Shown in pieces: positions 43,438 to 53,344 of a stretch of DNA of 64,000 bases (its first letter is position 1; every line of letters begins with the position of its first letter). The notes below the pieces were generated by a model. That model saw only the letters and a program-made list of their open reading frames with translations. It did not search any database and was not told where the DNA came from. Location of the stretch: positions 28,788 through 92,787 of the forward strand of contig SHMQ01000006.1 in assembly GCA_008534395.1 (NCBI GenBank). The letters are read 5' to 3'. A program made the position numbers and the translations under genes. The DNA comes from Candidatus Acidulodesulfobacterium acidiphilum (GTDB lineage Bacteria; SZUA-79; Acidulodesulfobacterales; Acidulodesulfobacteraceae).

Positions 43438-43525
43438 TGGTGCCGAGGGCCGGAATCGAACCGGCACGGAACAAAGTTCCGAGGGATTTTAAGTCCCTTG
43501 CGTCTACCACTTCCGCCACCCCGGC
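43438..43525 (-). tRNA. tRNA-Leu (TAA)
   Basis: The reverse strand begins GCCGGGGTGGCGGAAGTGG and ends CCTCGGCACCA. Class II tRNA with a long variable arm (CTCGGAACTTTGTTCCG). Anticodon loop CTTAAAA gives UAA. The acceptor stem has one G-U pair. 88 nt with encoded CCA, 135 bp upstream of tRNA-Phe on the same strand, so probably co-transcribed. Confidence 0.97.
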
Positions 43526-43600
43526 AATTATTTAATTGAGAAGATGCGCTTCAAAAAATGCATTATATAATATCTCACAAATCGCAATATTTGTCAAATA

Positions 43601-45022
<1,422 letters not shown>

Positions 45023-45059
45023 TTATAAATTGTCTGCTATACTCTCTATACTTATAAAA

Positions 45060-45905
45060 TTAAGCAGTTAAATTATGGTGTGCTTTCATATGGCAATCAT
45101 ACGAAGTTTTTTCTTCTTCCTTATAAAATTTAAGCCTGTTCATAAGGTTGTCGAAATCCACTAAATGCCCGTCGAAGTCGGGACCGTCTACGCAAGCAAA
45201 TTTTGTTTTATTGCCCACCAAAACCCTGCATGCACCGCACATTCCCGTTCCGTCTATCATAATTGGATTTAAACTTACGATTGTTTTTATGGATTTTTCT
45301 TTGGTTAGGTCGCTTACGGCTTTCATCATAATTACCGGACCGATGGCGATAACCCTGTCTATCTGTATTTTTTTATCGTAAATAAGGCTTCTTAAAACAT
45401 CTGTGACGATGCCTTTAGTACCGTAGCTTCCGTCGTTTGTAGCGGCAAGAACTTCACTGCTCGCCGATTTCATCTCGTCTTCCATCAAAAGAAGCTCTTT
45501 GTTTCTTGCTCCGATTATAGATATGACGTGATTTCCTTCCGCCTTCATAGCTTTGGCTATAGGATATATTGCCGCAGTTCCAAAACCGCCTCCGATGCAG
45601 ACTACGGTTCCAAATTTTTTTATTTCGGTAGGAACACCGAGAGGCCCTACTAAATCAACTAAACTTTCCCCGACGTTTAATTCGCTGAGCAGGTGCGTAG
45701 TTTTTCCAAGCGTCTGCACAAGTATAGTAATAGTTTTGTCGTTTTTGTCTGAACTTGCGATAGTAATAGGAATTCTTTCGCCGTTTTTATTTACCCTCAA
45801 TATGATAAATTGGCCGGGTAACGCTTTTAACGCAATATCCGGAGCCGATATATTGTATAAATTTATCCCTTCGCCGAGATTTTTCTTGCCGATTATTTGA
45901 TACAT
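45060..45905 (-). CDS. NfnA-like FAD/[2Fe-2S] NADH-binding subunit
   Basis: 281 residues. An FAD-binding barrel (PGQFIILRVNKNGERIPITI), an NAD-binding domain (GTVVCIGGGFGTAAIYPIAKAM) and a C-terminal [2Fe-2S] site with DGTGMCGACRVLV and FACVDGPDFDGH, as in dihydroorotate dehydrogenase electron-transfer subunits and NfnA. Together with the gene 43 bp downstream it would bifurcate electrons from NADPH to NAD+ and ferredoxin or the reverse, linking pools used by the HdrABC and molybdoenzyme systems. Confidence 0.9.
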   Translation of the reverse strand: MYQIIGKKNLGEGINLYNISAPDIALKALPGQFIILRVNKNGERIPITIASSDKNDKTITILVQTLGKTTHLLSELNVGESLVDLVGPLGVPTEIKKFGTVVCIGGGFGTAAIYPIAKAMKAEGNHVISIIGARNKELLLMEDEMKSASSEVLAATNDGSYGTKGIVTDVLRSLIYDKKIQIDRVIAIGPVIMMKAVSDLTKEKSIKTIVSLNPIMIDGTGMCGACRVLVGNKTKFACVDGPDFDGHLVDFDNLMNRLKFYKEEEKTSYDCHMKAHHNLTA

Positions 45906-45939
45906 ATTTTTATCGATAGGTTATCGTTTTATGCTGTCA

Positions 45940-46014
45940 TGGAGGCGGCACTCGGAATTGAACCGAGGTATAAAGGTTTTGCAGACCTCTGCCTTACCGC
46001 TTGGCTATGCCGCC
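45940..46014 (-). tRNA. tRNA-Cys (GCA)
   Basis: The reverse strand begins GGCGGCATAGCCAAGCGG and ends TGCCGCCTCCA. Acceptor stem GGCGGCA/TGCCGCC, anticodon loop CTGCAAA (GCA), T arm with GGTTCAATTCC, discriminator U as usual for tRNA-Cys. 75 nt with CCA. It lies 34 bp upstream of nfnA on the same strand. Confidence 0.97.
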
Positions 46015-46084
46015 TTAATTAAAATATTATTGGACATTCTTTTATTGTATTATTTTTTCACTTTTTTTTAAATAGTTTTTTCTT

Positions 46085-47185
46085 TTATTTGTACAGCAAC
46101 AGGCTTTTTGCTCGTATTCTGCGGTTTACCTTCGGCACTCCCGACTTAAGCTGTTTAAAATTTATACCTTCCGGTTTAGCATAAATAGAGAATGTTCCGA
46201 CCTTGTTAAATACGGTTTTTACTAAAGCGATACCTTTATTAAAAGCTTTAAAGTTGAATACGCTACTCCTTTCTATTCCGCCGGAAGAGACTAAGGACAA
46301 TTTAACTTTACCGCTTATGCGGTCGGCATTTGTTATTACGTTGCCGAATTTATCGACCGCCACTATTTTAATTATAAAAGGTCTTCCTGCCGGAATTTGG
46401 GCAATGTTTGTAGAAATAAGAAACTTTTTAAAATAAGAAGGTCTTATGTTTATATTTTTACTTATAAAAATATGGGTCCTGCCGCCGTAATTAATGGCAA
46501 AGTTTAACTGTCCTATCCCCGCCCTGTCCGAAATAAAATTGAATTTACCGGCACCGTCGTTTATGTAACTGGCTGGTATTATTCTGGGTCTTATGCTGAA
46601 GTTGTCTCCGGTTAAATAAACTTTTATGCTGCCGTTTGATTTCGGCATTAATTTTACGGGGTTTCCGTACTGATCGGCAGCATATATTTTTACTTTAAAC
46701 GGAACGCCGGCTATAACGTTTTTCGGAGCCGATATTTTTAAATTATGGAACGGTCCTGCATAAATATGAATGGGCGTACTTTCGTCTTCTACGCCTTCAA
46801 ATGAGCTCGAAATCTCTATTTTGCCGGCTTTTTTATAAGAAACGTCAAAGTTTACTATGCCTTTCTTAAACTCTGAGGCGGGAATATTCAACTGTTCTTG
46901 ATTGCTTTGCCCGCCGATATTTACGTTAATGTTCAATCCCTCGTATTTCTTGGCAAAATCTGTAATTACGTTGCCGTAATCGTCTAAAGCAACCAATCTG
47001 ACATCAAATTTGCTGCCGGCCTGGACGCTGTGCGGCACGTTTATCCTGAAATTATTAAGCTTTCCGGGAAGAATGGTTATAGTAGTAAATGCATAACCGT
47101 TAACGGAAAACATAGAAATTAAGCAAAAAAGCAGTAAAGAGAAAATAACGGCGTAAAAAGTTATTTTTTTTGCATTAAAATTCAT
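46085..47185 (-). CDS. Exported protein with three Ig-like repeats
   Basis: 366 residues from ATG 47183-47185, which has AAGGGG about 9 bp upstream. A start 12 codons earlier (47221) would place hydrophilic residues before the signal peptide, so it is less likely. A signal peptide (FYAVIFSLLLFCLISMFSV) precedes three repeats of about 100 residues, each with a strand such as VQAGSKFDVRLVALDDYGNVI, VIAGVPFKVKIYAADQYGNPV or IPAGRPFIIKIVAVDKFGNVI. These resemble Big_1/invasin-type Ig-like modules. Probably periplasmic or surface located. It ends a four-gene minus-strand group of envelope-type genes with queD. Confidence 0.78.
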   Translation of the reverse strand: MNFNAKKITFYAVIFSLLLFCLISMFSVNGYAFTTITILPGKLNNFRINVPHSVQAGSKFDVRLVALDDYGNVITDFAKKYEGLNINVNIGGQSNQEQLNIPASEFKKGIVNFDVSYKKAGKIEISSSFEGVEDESTPIHIYAGPFHNLKISAPKNVIAGVPFKVKIYAADQYGNPVKLMPKSNGSIKVYLTGDNFSIRPRIIPASYINDGAGKFNFISDRAGIGQLNFAINYGGRTHIFISKNINIRPSYFKKFLISTNIAQIPAGRPFIIKIVAVDKFGNVITNADRISGKVKLSLVSSGGIERSSVFNFKAFNKGIALVKTVFNKVGTFSIYAKPEGINFKQLKSGVPKVNRRIRAKSLLLYK

Positions 47186-47226
47186 AATCGGATTCCCCTT
47201 AATAAAAAAATAATGTTTCATATTTA

Positions 47227-48315
47227 TTATCGTATTTTTTTTGAAATATTTAAATAATATTTAATTTTTTCATCGGAAGGATTCAACTCTAAAGCTTTCC
47301 TAAAACTGTATTCGGCGTTGGAAAACATTTTTAAACGCATGTACGACAGTCCCAGAATAAAATTTATCTGCCATAATTTTTTGTGCTCAAGCGCTTTTTT
47401 GGCATAATACACGGATGCCCTGTAATTTTTAATTTCGTATTCGTCCAAGGCGGCATTTGATAATGCCCTGTAATTATCCGGATTATAACTTAAGGCTTTT
47501 TTAAACATAATCAATGCAGTGCTGAAATCGTTTTGCGAAAACGATAAAACTCCTTTTTTATTATAAAAATTTGATTCTTGAATGCCTGATTTTTTAATGA
47601 AAGCAGTTTTTTTTGCTAATTTTCTATAAACTCTTTCGGATATATTTGATTTTTTCTTTATTTTTTCATAATTTAAAGAAACGTCTTTTGGCTTTGCAGC
47701 GGTTTTTTTATTTTTCTTAACGATATATAAAAACGGATTTATAGTTCCGAGATCTTTCGGCTTCTTTATATATCGCTTAGATTTCAAAATGCTTTTTAAC
47801 GCATCTTGTCTGCTTATAACATATGCAGCCAAGATTGAGGAAAAATTTACCGAATTGTTTTTATTTATATTTTTACCGATATAGAATTTTTTAAAATTTA
47901 TTTTATAATTATACTCTAAATCTTTAACAAAGGAATATATATCGCGTGGATTTCCGAAGCCGGAAACTTTAAAATAAAAATCGGCGGCTGTATTTTTTTT
48001 ATTTAATTTTATAAATTTAACGGCATCCAATTTTATTCGATATTTTTTTCCGGCGCTTATAATTTCCGAAATGAAATATTTTTCGTTTTTATTGAAAGAA
48101 TATCCGTAGCGTAAAATAGGAAAGTCGGTTTTTCGTATTCCTTTTATGCTTTCGTCTATCTTGATTTGAATACTTTTTAGCTCGGCGATTCTTTTGTTTA
48201 TCAAAAAGTTTATTTTATTTTCTTTTGCCGTAATGCTTTTATATATAAAAAAAACGGCAAACACCGATATTATAAAAAATGTTACGGCAAAATAATATGC
48301 TATTTTTTTATTCAC
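47227..48315 (-). CDS. Membrane-anchored protein with PilO-like and TPR regions
   Basis: 362 residues. One N-terminal membrane helix (IAYYFAVTFFIISVFAVFFIY), a short coiled coil, then a region with the strand pattern seen in PilO/GspM-type proteins (DFYFKVSGFGNPRDIYSFVKDLEYN). The C-terminal ~110 residues form about three TPR repeats (GVLSFSQNDFSTALIMFKKAL, YRASVYYAKKAL, FSNAEYSFRKALELNP). Very Lys-rich. The combination is unusual; it could scaffold an envelope or pilus-like assembly. No pilus genes are nearby. Function unknown. Confidence 0.65.
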   Translation of the reverse strand: MNKKIAYYFAVTFFIISVFAVFFIYKSITAKENKINFLINKRIAELKSIQIKIDESIKGIRKTDFPILRYGYSFNKNEKYFISEIISAGKKYRIKLDAVKFIKLNKKNTAADFYFKVSGFGNPRDIYSFVKDLEYNYKINFKKFYIGKNINKNNSVNFSSILAAYVISRQDALKSILKSKRYIKKPKDLGTINPFLYIVKKNKKTAAKPKDVSLNYEKIKKKSNISERVYRKLAKKTAFIKKSGIQESNFYNKKGVLSFSQNDFSTALIMFKKALSYNPDNYRALSNAALDEYEIKNYRASVYYAKKALEHKKLWQINFILGLSYMRLKMFSNAEYSFRKALELNPSDEKIKYYLNISKKIR

Positions 48316-48383
48316 GACATTATATTTTTTTAAAATTAAATTAATATATTATATATATTTAATACATTATTAAAAATTTTAAG

Positions 48384-48767
48384 TCAATCAATTTTGTAAT
48401 AGGACGCCATAGACGTATCCGTTTCATAGACGTTTACGCTTTTTACGGCTATGCCGTTATGTTGCGTAGATTTAATTTTTTTTTCAAATTCGTTATATAT
48501 ATACATAGCTAAATTTTCCGCAGAAGGGTTTGCGTTTAAAAAAAAGGGGGTCTCGTTGATGAACTTATGGTCGAGCGTTTCCAATACTTCGTTAAGATAA
48601 TTTTTCAGCAGTTTAAAATCTATTGCAATTCCTATTTCGTTTAACTTAGATGCAGAAACGACGGCTTCAACCTTCCAATTGTGCCCGTGAATGTTTTCGC
48701 ATTTTCCTTGATAGCCTCTTAAGGCATGCGCAGACGAAAAACCCGACGTTATTTTTAAATCGAACAT
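48384..48767 (-). CDS. queD: 6-carboxy-tetrahydropterin synthase QueD
   Basis: 127 residues. Zinc ligands H14, H27 and H29, catalytic C23 (CENIHGH), the Asp-His pair in LDHKFIN, and the C-terminal glutamate in NVYETDTSMASYY are all intact. It makes 6-carboxy-tetrahydropterin in queuosine synthesis. It lies 10 bp downstream of a SurA-like gene on the same strand. It serves as the intact comparison for the altered homologue at 35716. Confidence 0.94.
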   Translation of the reverse strand: MFDLKITSGFSSAHALRGYQGKCENIHGHNWKVEAVVSASKLNEIGIAIDFKLLKNYLNEVLETLDHKFINETPFFLNANPSAENLAMYIYNEFEKKIKSTQHNGIAVKSVNVYETDTSMASYYKID

Positions 48768-48777
48768 AATTATTTTA

Positions 48778-49401
48778 TTACGAACCGGTAAAATTATCGT
48801 TAATTTTAATTTTTGCGTGCATTCTGAGATTTACAATCATATTTTTAAGTTTCTTCGCCAGTTCAACCGCATATTTTTGCTTTTGTTTTTTTGCAGTTCC
48901 TCTTCCGTTTTCGATAGTAAATAAAAAGAATTGCAGTCTGTATTTTATGAATTTTTTTTCTATTATAATTTTTTTTAAAAAATTATAGAAACCGTTTTTA
49001 TCAAAACCAAACTTGCTTAAAAATACCGAAAAACTTGTGCGCCTATGAAGAACCGCAAACTTCTTTTTAAAATTTTGAGCCATAGCCTTTAAAGCAGGAT
49101 TGCTTATAATTAAGCCGCCGGCCTTTTCCTGCTGATTAAGAATAATAATCCTGTTTATATATATATTCGTCAAATGCTTTAATTCGCCGTTGGTTAACGT
49201 TTTGTTAATTTTAACATATTTTAAATTATTTACCATATTAAAATTATATAAAAAGTATAAATCATTTAGCGTTATAGCAGTATTGTCAACCGAGGCGGCT
49301 ATAGAATCAACCTGAAATCCGCTTGAAACACTAGCAAAAACCGAAGTCAAAAAAAATGCAAAAAAAAATGACAGCCAAGCAGTTTTTATTTTATATTTCA
49401 T
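48778..49401 (-). CDS. Exported SurA-N-like protein without PPIase domain
   Basis: 207 residues. A signal peptide (LSFFFAFFLTSVFASVSSG) is followed by a SurA/PpiD N-terminal chaperone-like start (VDSIAASVDNTAITLNDLYFLYNF) and helices. The parvulin domain expected after it is absent, so this is a chaperone-like fragment or a free-standing SurA_N protein of the periplasm. Codon use is like its neighbours and there is no sign of a frameshift. It is divergent from the sensor kinase at 49446 with a 44-bp gap. Confidence 0.65.
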   Translation of the reverse strand: MKYKIKTAWLSFFFAFFLTSVFASVSSGFQVDSIAASVDNTAITLNDLYFLYNFNMVNNLKYVKINKTLTNGELKHLTNIYINRIIILNQQEKAGGLIISNPALKAMAQNFKKKFAVLHRRTSFSVFLSKFGFDKNGFYNFLKKIIIEKKFIKYRLQFFLFTIENGRGTAKKQKQKYAVELAKKLKNMIVNLRMHAKIKINDNFTGS

Positions 49402-49445
49402 TATTTCTAATAGAAATTATTAAAAATTTATTATAAAATCTTTCT

Positions 49446-50699
49446 ATGCATTACAATATAGCATCTATATTTTATATTTTAATATTATCATTATTTTTAT
49501 TTTTTTTATATATTTTTTTATTTAAAAATATACAGTATTTATTTGCTAAAAATAAATTAAGGGAATATACGCGTGAAATTGAAATTTATAAAACCATATT
49601 AAACAACATTAAAGAAGGGGTTGCCGTTATAAACAAAGAAAAAGAAATCTTATTCGTAAACGAATCTTTCGGCAAAAACATAAGGTCGGCAAAAACTGAC
49701 GGCAAAATTATTAATAATCGATTCGATTTTTTAACTAGAAATATAGAACTTAATTCATTAATAGACGGAGCCGTTAAAAATAATTTTTTTAAAATAACCG
49801 AAAAAAAAATTTCTTACTACGATAGGGCCGAAAAAAAAACTGCCGATTGCATAATCTTTAAGATAAATAATAATGATAAATATGCGGTAATAGTTAAAGA
49901 TATCACCGACATGCAGAAAATAGAAGATATCAGGTCGTCTTTTATTCAGAACGTTTCCCATGAATTACAAACGCCGGTAACGGCTATAACCGGTTTTGCC
50001 GAAACTTTAAAAAACGGTGCTATCGATAACCCTTCCGTCAGGTTGAAATTCGTGAATATAATCGAACAGCACGCAAAACGGCTTCGATTTTTAATTGACG
50101 ACCTGATTACGCTTTCCAATATCGAAACGGAAAAGTTTCCGGTTAAGTTAGAAAATATAGATATTAAAACTAATATAGAAAATTCTTTAATTTTATTTGA
50201 ACATGAAATAAAAGAAAAAAATTTATCCGTTATTAATAAAGCGAAAAATGATACATTTATTTCGGATACCGGCAAAATAAGCCTTATAATAAACAACCTT
50301 ATTCAGAATGCCGTGAAATACGGCAATAAAAACGGCATAGTATCGATAGAAGGGTACGCCTGCGACAAGGCGGCGGCATTGAATTTTATTTCTGAAGCCG
50401 AAGAAACATCGGTTTTATGGAATTTTTATTTCCTTAACGAAGACGACTCGCAATTTCTTTTCTTTTCAATAATCGATAACGGTATTGGCGTAAACTATAC
50501 TAATCTTTTAAGGCTGGGCGAAAGATTTTTCAGGATCGACGGCTCGCATAAAAATTCAGCCAAAGGTTCCGGGCTCGGACTGGCTATCGTAAAGCACACC
50601 CTGAAATTATTAAGAGGCAGCGCCGTCATTAAAAGCAGTATGGGAAACGGATTTAAGTTTTCTTTCGTTATACCGGTAAAACGGTTAAACAAAATTTAA
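49446..50699 (+). CDS. Sensor histidine kinase (PhoR-like)
   Basis: 417 residues. One N-terminal membrane helix (SIFYILILSLFLFFLYIFLF), a PAS-like domain (about residues 45-155, EIYKTILNNIKEGVAVINKE), a HisKA dimerisation domain with the phospho-accepting histidine in FIQNVSHELQTPVTAITGFAETL, and a HATPase_c domain with the N box (LIINNLIQNAVKYG), DNGIGV and GSGLGLAIVKH. No response regulator is adjacent, so it is an orphan kinase here. The 3' end overlaps the convergent mqnA by 15 bases. Confidence 0.92.
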   Translation: MHYNIASIFYILILSLFLFFLYIFLFKNIQYLFAKNKLREYTREIEIYKTILNNIKEGVAVINKEKEILFVNESFGKNIRSAKTDGKIINNRFDFLTRNIELNSLIDGAVKNNFFKITEKKISYYDRAEKKTADCIIFKINNNDKYAVIVKDITDMQKIEDIRSSFIQNVSHELQTPVTAITGFAETLKNGAIDNPSVRLKFVNIIEQHAKRLRFLIDDLITLSNIETEKFPVKLENIDIKTNIENSLILFEHEIKEKNLSVINKAKNDTFISDTGKISLIINNLIQNAVKYGNKNGIVSIEGYACDKAAALNFISEAEETSVLWNFYFLNEDDSQFLFFSIIDNGIGVNYTNLLRLGERFFRIDGSHKNSAKGSGLGLAIVKHTLKLLRGSAVIKSSMGNGFKFSFVIPVKRLNKI

Positions 50700-51569
50700 C
50701 TCTGGAGTAGATTTTATAAGCTTATATTTGTAAAGTAAATCGGCATAAATATTAAAACCCCTTATTTCATCGGGTCCTAAGTTAAAACTCAGACAGTCCG
50801 TCCAATATTCCATAAGCTCTTCAAAAGATATGAAGTCATAATCGCCGGATTTTATCGCCGTTTCGGCTGCATCTTTAAAACCGGATAACGCTTTTATTTT
50901 TGATTTTATCAAATAATCGTATAAAACGGAAAATTCATTTTTATTGCCGTCGTAAGATTCTTTTCTTATTATAAAAAGAGCAAAAACAAAAGGGGAAGAC
51001 GTATGTCTGTACCATAAATCCGCTAAGTCGTATGCATAATAGCCGTCCGGAATATTTTTTACAAGTTTTAAGGCATTATTGCCTATATGCAGGAAACTGT
51101 TTCCTTCAGCTATTTTTCGATAATAATCCGAATCTATCTCAAGCTCTAAATTTTCGTTTTGTTTCAAACTTAAAAATTTCATTTCGTTTAAATCCATTTT
51201 ATAAAATTCTGCCAATAAAACTTTTAATAAATTTAACGAGGTAAGGGTTTCCGGCGTAACGTATACCGTTTCGTTCTTATTGAAATTCTCTATGGATTTA
51301 TTTGAAAAAAGATATATGCTTTTTACTTTTTTCTTGGAACTTATCGAAAGGTTGGGAAATATATAAGAATTATCGTAATTAGAAATATAGTAAAAAGAAG
51401 ATGAAGGGCTTATATCTATGCCGCCGTATTGTAATTTACTATTCAAAAAAGCCGGCGTTCCGGAAATAAAATCCGCAAAATTATTTCTGTTTTCGCCGTT
51501 AAGTATTTTTTTTAAATAATAGTAGATAGGATATACGTTAAGATAATTTATTTCTCCTATTTTAATCAT
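50685..51569 (-). CDS. mqnA: MqnA, chorismate dehydratase (futalosine menaquinone pathway)
   Basis: 294 residues. It dehydrates chorismate to 3-enolpyruvyl-benzoate, first step of the futalosine route to menaquinone. Visible are IGEINYLNVYPIYYYL at the start, a central DISPSSSFYYI, and PDGYYAYDLADLWYRHTSSPFVFALFII, all MqnA-type. The family resembles solute-binding proteins but has no signal peptide. It implies menaquinone as the quinone of the organism, consistent with an MfrABE-like fumarate reductase. 15 bp downstream of the HAD gene. Confidence 0.88.
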   Translation of the reverse strand: MIKIGEINYLNVYPIYYYLKKILNGENRNNFADFISGTPAFLNSKLQYGGIDISPSSSFYYISNYDNSYIFPNLSISSKKKVKSIYLFSNKSIENFNKNETVYVTPETLTSLNLLKVLLAEFYKMDLNEMKFLSLKQNENLELEIDSDYYRKIAEGNSFLHIGNNALKLVKNIPDGYYAYDLADLWYRHTSSPFVFALFIIRKESYDGNKNEFSVLYDYLIKSKIKALSGFKDAAETAIKSGDYDFISFEELMEYWTDCLSFNLGPDEIRGFNIYADLLYKYKLIKSTPELNFV

Positions 51570-51584
51570 AAAATGATGCTCGTA

Positions 51585-52220
51585 TTACGGTAAAATTTGC
51601 GAAATTTCTTTATATAAATAATCTGGATTGTATCCTTTTAGTTCGTCGTATTCGTGATTCCCCGAAGCAACGGCGCATATATGAATGCCGGCATTTTTTG
51701 CGGCCATTATGTCTATCGGGGAATCGCCGATTAATATTGTATACTCTTTTGGAATAGCAGTCATATCGACGATTTTGTTTATCATTTCCGGCGACGGCTT
51801 GCCTTCTAAACCGTCGAATACACCGTAAACGCAATCAAAAAGACCAATGATCTGCAGATGCTTTAAAAGTTCACGCGATATAGAACCGGTTTTATTAGTC
51901 GCTACGCTAAGAATTTTATTTTCGCTTTTTAATTTTAAAAGAAGTTCTTTCGCGCCTTTTATCAACGTTGTTTTATCGAAACAGACTTCCGTGTATTTTT
52001 TTCTAAAAACGGCGATAGCTTCTTCTTCATTCTCTTTTCCGAAAAGTTTGCCGAGCAGGCCTTCAAGCGGAACGCCTACGTAAGAACTGGATTCTTCCGG
52101 CGTTATCTGCCTGCTTTGGAATTTAGAAAACACGGCGTCGAAGGCATCGTTTATAGCTTCAAACGAATCTATAAGCGTCCCGTCTAAATCAAAAATTATT
52201 GAATTATATTTTTTTAAAAT
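51585..52220 (-). CDS. HAD-family phosphatase (phosphoglycolate phosphatase-like), apparent ATT start
   Basis: The frame contains the HAD nucleophile motif IIFDLDGTLIDS upstream of the first possible GTG (52133). Between the in-frame stop upstream and that GTG there is no ATG, GTG or TTG. The best start is ATT at 52218-52220, with GAGAGG 9 bp before it, giving (M)LKKYNSIIFDLDGT and 211 residues. Other motifs: SVATNKTGSISRELL, the lysine in GLEGKPSPEMI and LIGDSPIDIMAAKNAG. It overlaps the end of galT by 7 bases. A sequencing error is the alternative. Substrate is likely a phosphosugar or phosphoglycolate. Confidence 0.82.
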   Translation of the reverse strand: MLKKYNSIIFDLDGTLIDSFEAINDAFDAVFSKFQSRQITPEESSSYVGVPLEGLLGKLFGKENEEEAIAVFRKKYTEVCFDKTTLIKGAKELLLKLKSENKILSVATNKTGSISRELLKHLQIIGLFDCVYGVFDGLEGKPSPEMINKIVDMTAIPKEYTILIGDSPIDIMAAKNAGIHICAVASGNHEYDELKGYNPDYLYKEISQILP

Positions 52221-53299
52221 TTTAAAAAACCTCTCATAAATTCGGCGGTTTCTTCGGGAATAGCCGTATTAATGGACATTCCGGTTCCTATCTCGAAACC
52301 GGCTTTCATAGTCAGTCTTGGAATAATTCTTAAACTCCAGTGATAATAGTCTTCTTTTTCGTCTGCTATCGGCGGATTATTAAATACGAAATTATAATCC
52401 GGATTGTCGAGCGCATCATACATACCTTTAAGAATCTTTTTGACTATTATGCCGAGAGCCTTAACCTTATCCATAGAAATATTTGAAAAACAGGGCTCGT
52501 GCGACAGCGGCATTATCCATGTTTCAAAAGGGCTCGCCGAAGCAAACGGATGAAAAACTATGAAATCGTCGGTCTGCATTATTATCCTTCTGCCGTCCAC
52601 TATTTCAGCCTGTATCATATCGCAAAAAATACATCTTCCAACTTCGTCATAATAAAATCTGGCCTGCGAAATATTATTTCTAAGGCTCAGCGGTATTACG
52701 GGCGCGGCTATAATCTGCGAATGGGAATGTATGATGGAAGTTCCGGCGTTAGCGCCGCTGTTTTTAAAAATTATGATATATTTAAATTTAGAATTGTTGC
52801 GCAGGCTCAAATACCTCTGCCTGTACATCAAAAAAAGCTCCTGCACCTGCTTGTCCGAAAAAAAAGGTATCGTTTCGTTATGTTTAGGCGTATCTATTAC
52901 TACTTCGTGCGTACCTATTCCGGGTTTAGTCCTGAAAACTTCCGTTGCCCTGGGAAAAAAATATCCCGTAAAATCGGTATTTACGGATTTTATCCCTTCA
53001 TAAGCGTTTAAATTTTCTTCAGAATTAAGAGAAAGAGCGGCAAATTTATTAGGAATTACTCTTATCCACCAGCCTTTAGAATTTGTCGGAGTGCCATAAG
53101 TCCTGAAAGCATCTACTTCATGGGGCGAGAAGTGTTCGTTTCCCGAACAAAAAGGGCAATCCGCCGAATATTCGCCGAGCTTTTCGAGCGTATCTTTTTT
53201 ATGTGCGGAGTCCCCGCCGAATTCGTTAGGCCTTCTTCTTCTTTCGGTAGCTATTATGACCCATTCTCTTGTGGTAGGATCCTGCCTTAATTCCGACAT
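52214..53299 (-). CDS. galT: Galactose-1-phosphate uridylyltransferase
   Basis: 361 residues, full length. Zinc site CPFCSGNE near residue 50, the second half with CIFCDM, and the catalytic HSHSQIIAAP (HXHXQ). It exchanges UMP between UDP-glucose and galactose-1-phosphate, or serves a related sugar nucleotide or ADP-glucose phosphorylase role; bacterial members of this length are often multifunctional. The start MSELRQDPTTREWVIIATERRRRP is typical. Flanked by a phosphodiesterase and the HAD phosphatase. Confidence 0.9.
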   Translation of the reverse strand: MSELRQDPTTREWVIIATERRRRPNEFGGDSAHKKDTLEKLGEYSADCPFCSGNEHFSPHEVDAFRTYGTPTNSKGWWIRVIPNKFAALSLNSEENLNAYEGIKSVNTDFTGYFFPRATEVFRTKPGIGTHEVVIDTPKHNETIPFFSDKQVQELFLMYRQRYLSLRNNSKFKYIIIFKNSGANAGTSIIHSHSQIIAAPVIPLSLRNNISQARFYYDEVGRCIFCDMIQAEIVDGRRIIMQTDDFIVFHPFASASPFETWIMPLSHEPCFSNISMDKVKALGIIVKKILKGMYDALDNPDYNFVFNNPPIADEKEDYYHWSLRIIPRLTMKAGFEIGTGMSINTAIPEETAEFMRGFLKF

Positions 53300-53344
53300 A
53301 TTTAATATTTATATATAATCTATATTTTATAATTTTTTATATTT

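Noticed and set aside
52133-52135. GTG at 52133 as the start of the HAD phosphatase
   Set aside because: It would remove the DLDGT nucleophile motif that is present in frame upstream.
52499-53011. 170-codon open frame antisense to galT
   Set aside because: galT has clear motifs on the other strand; this frame has atypical composition.
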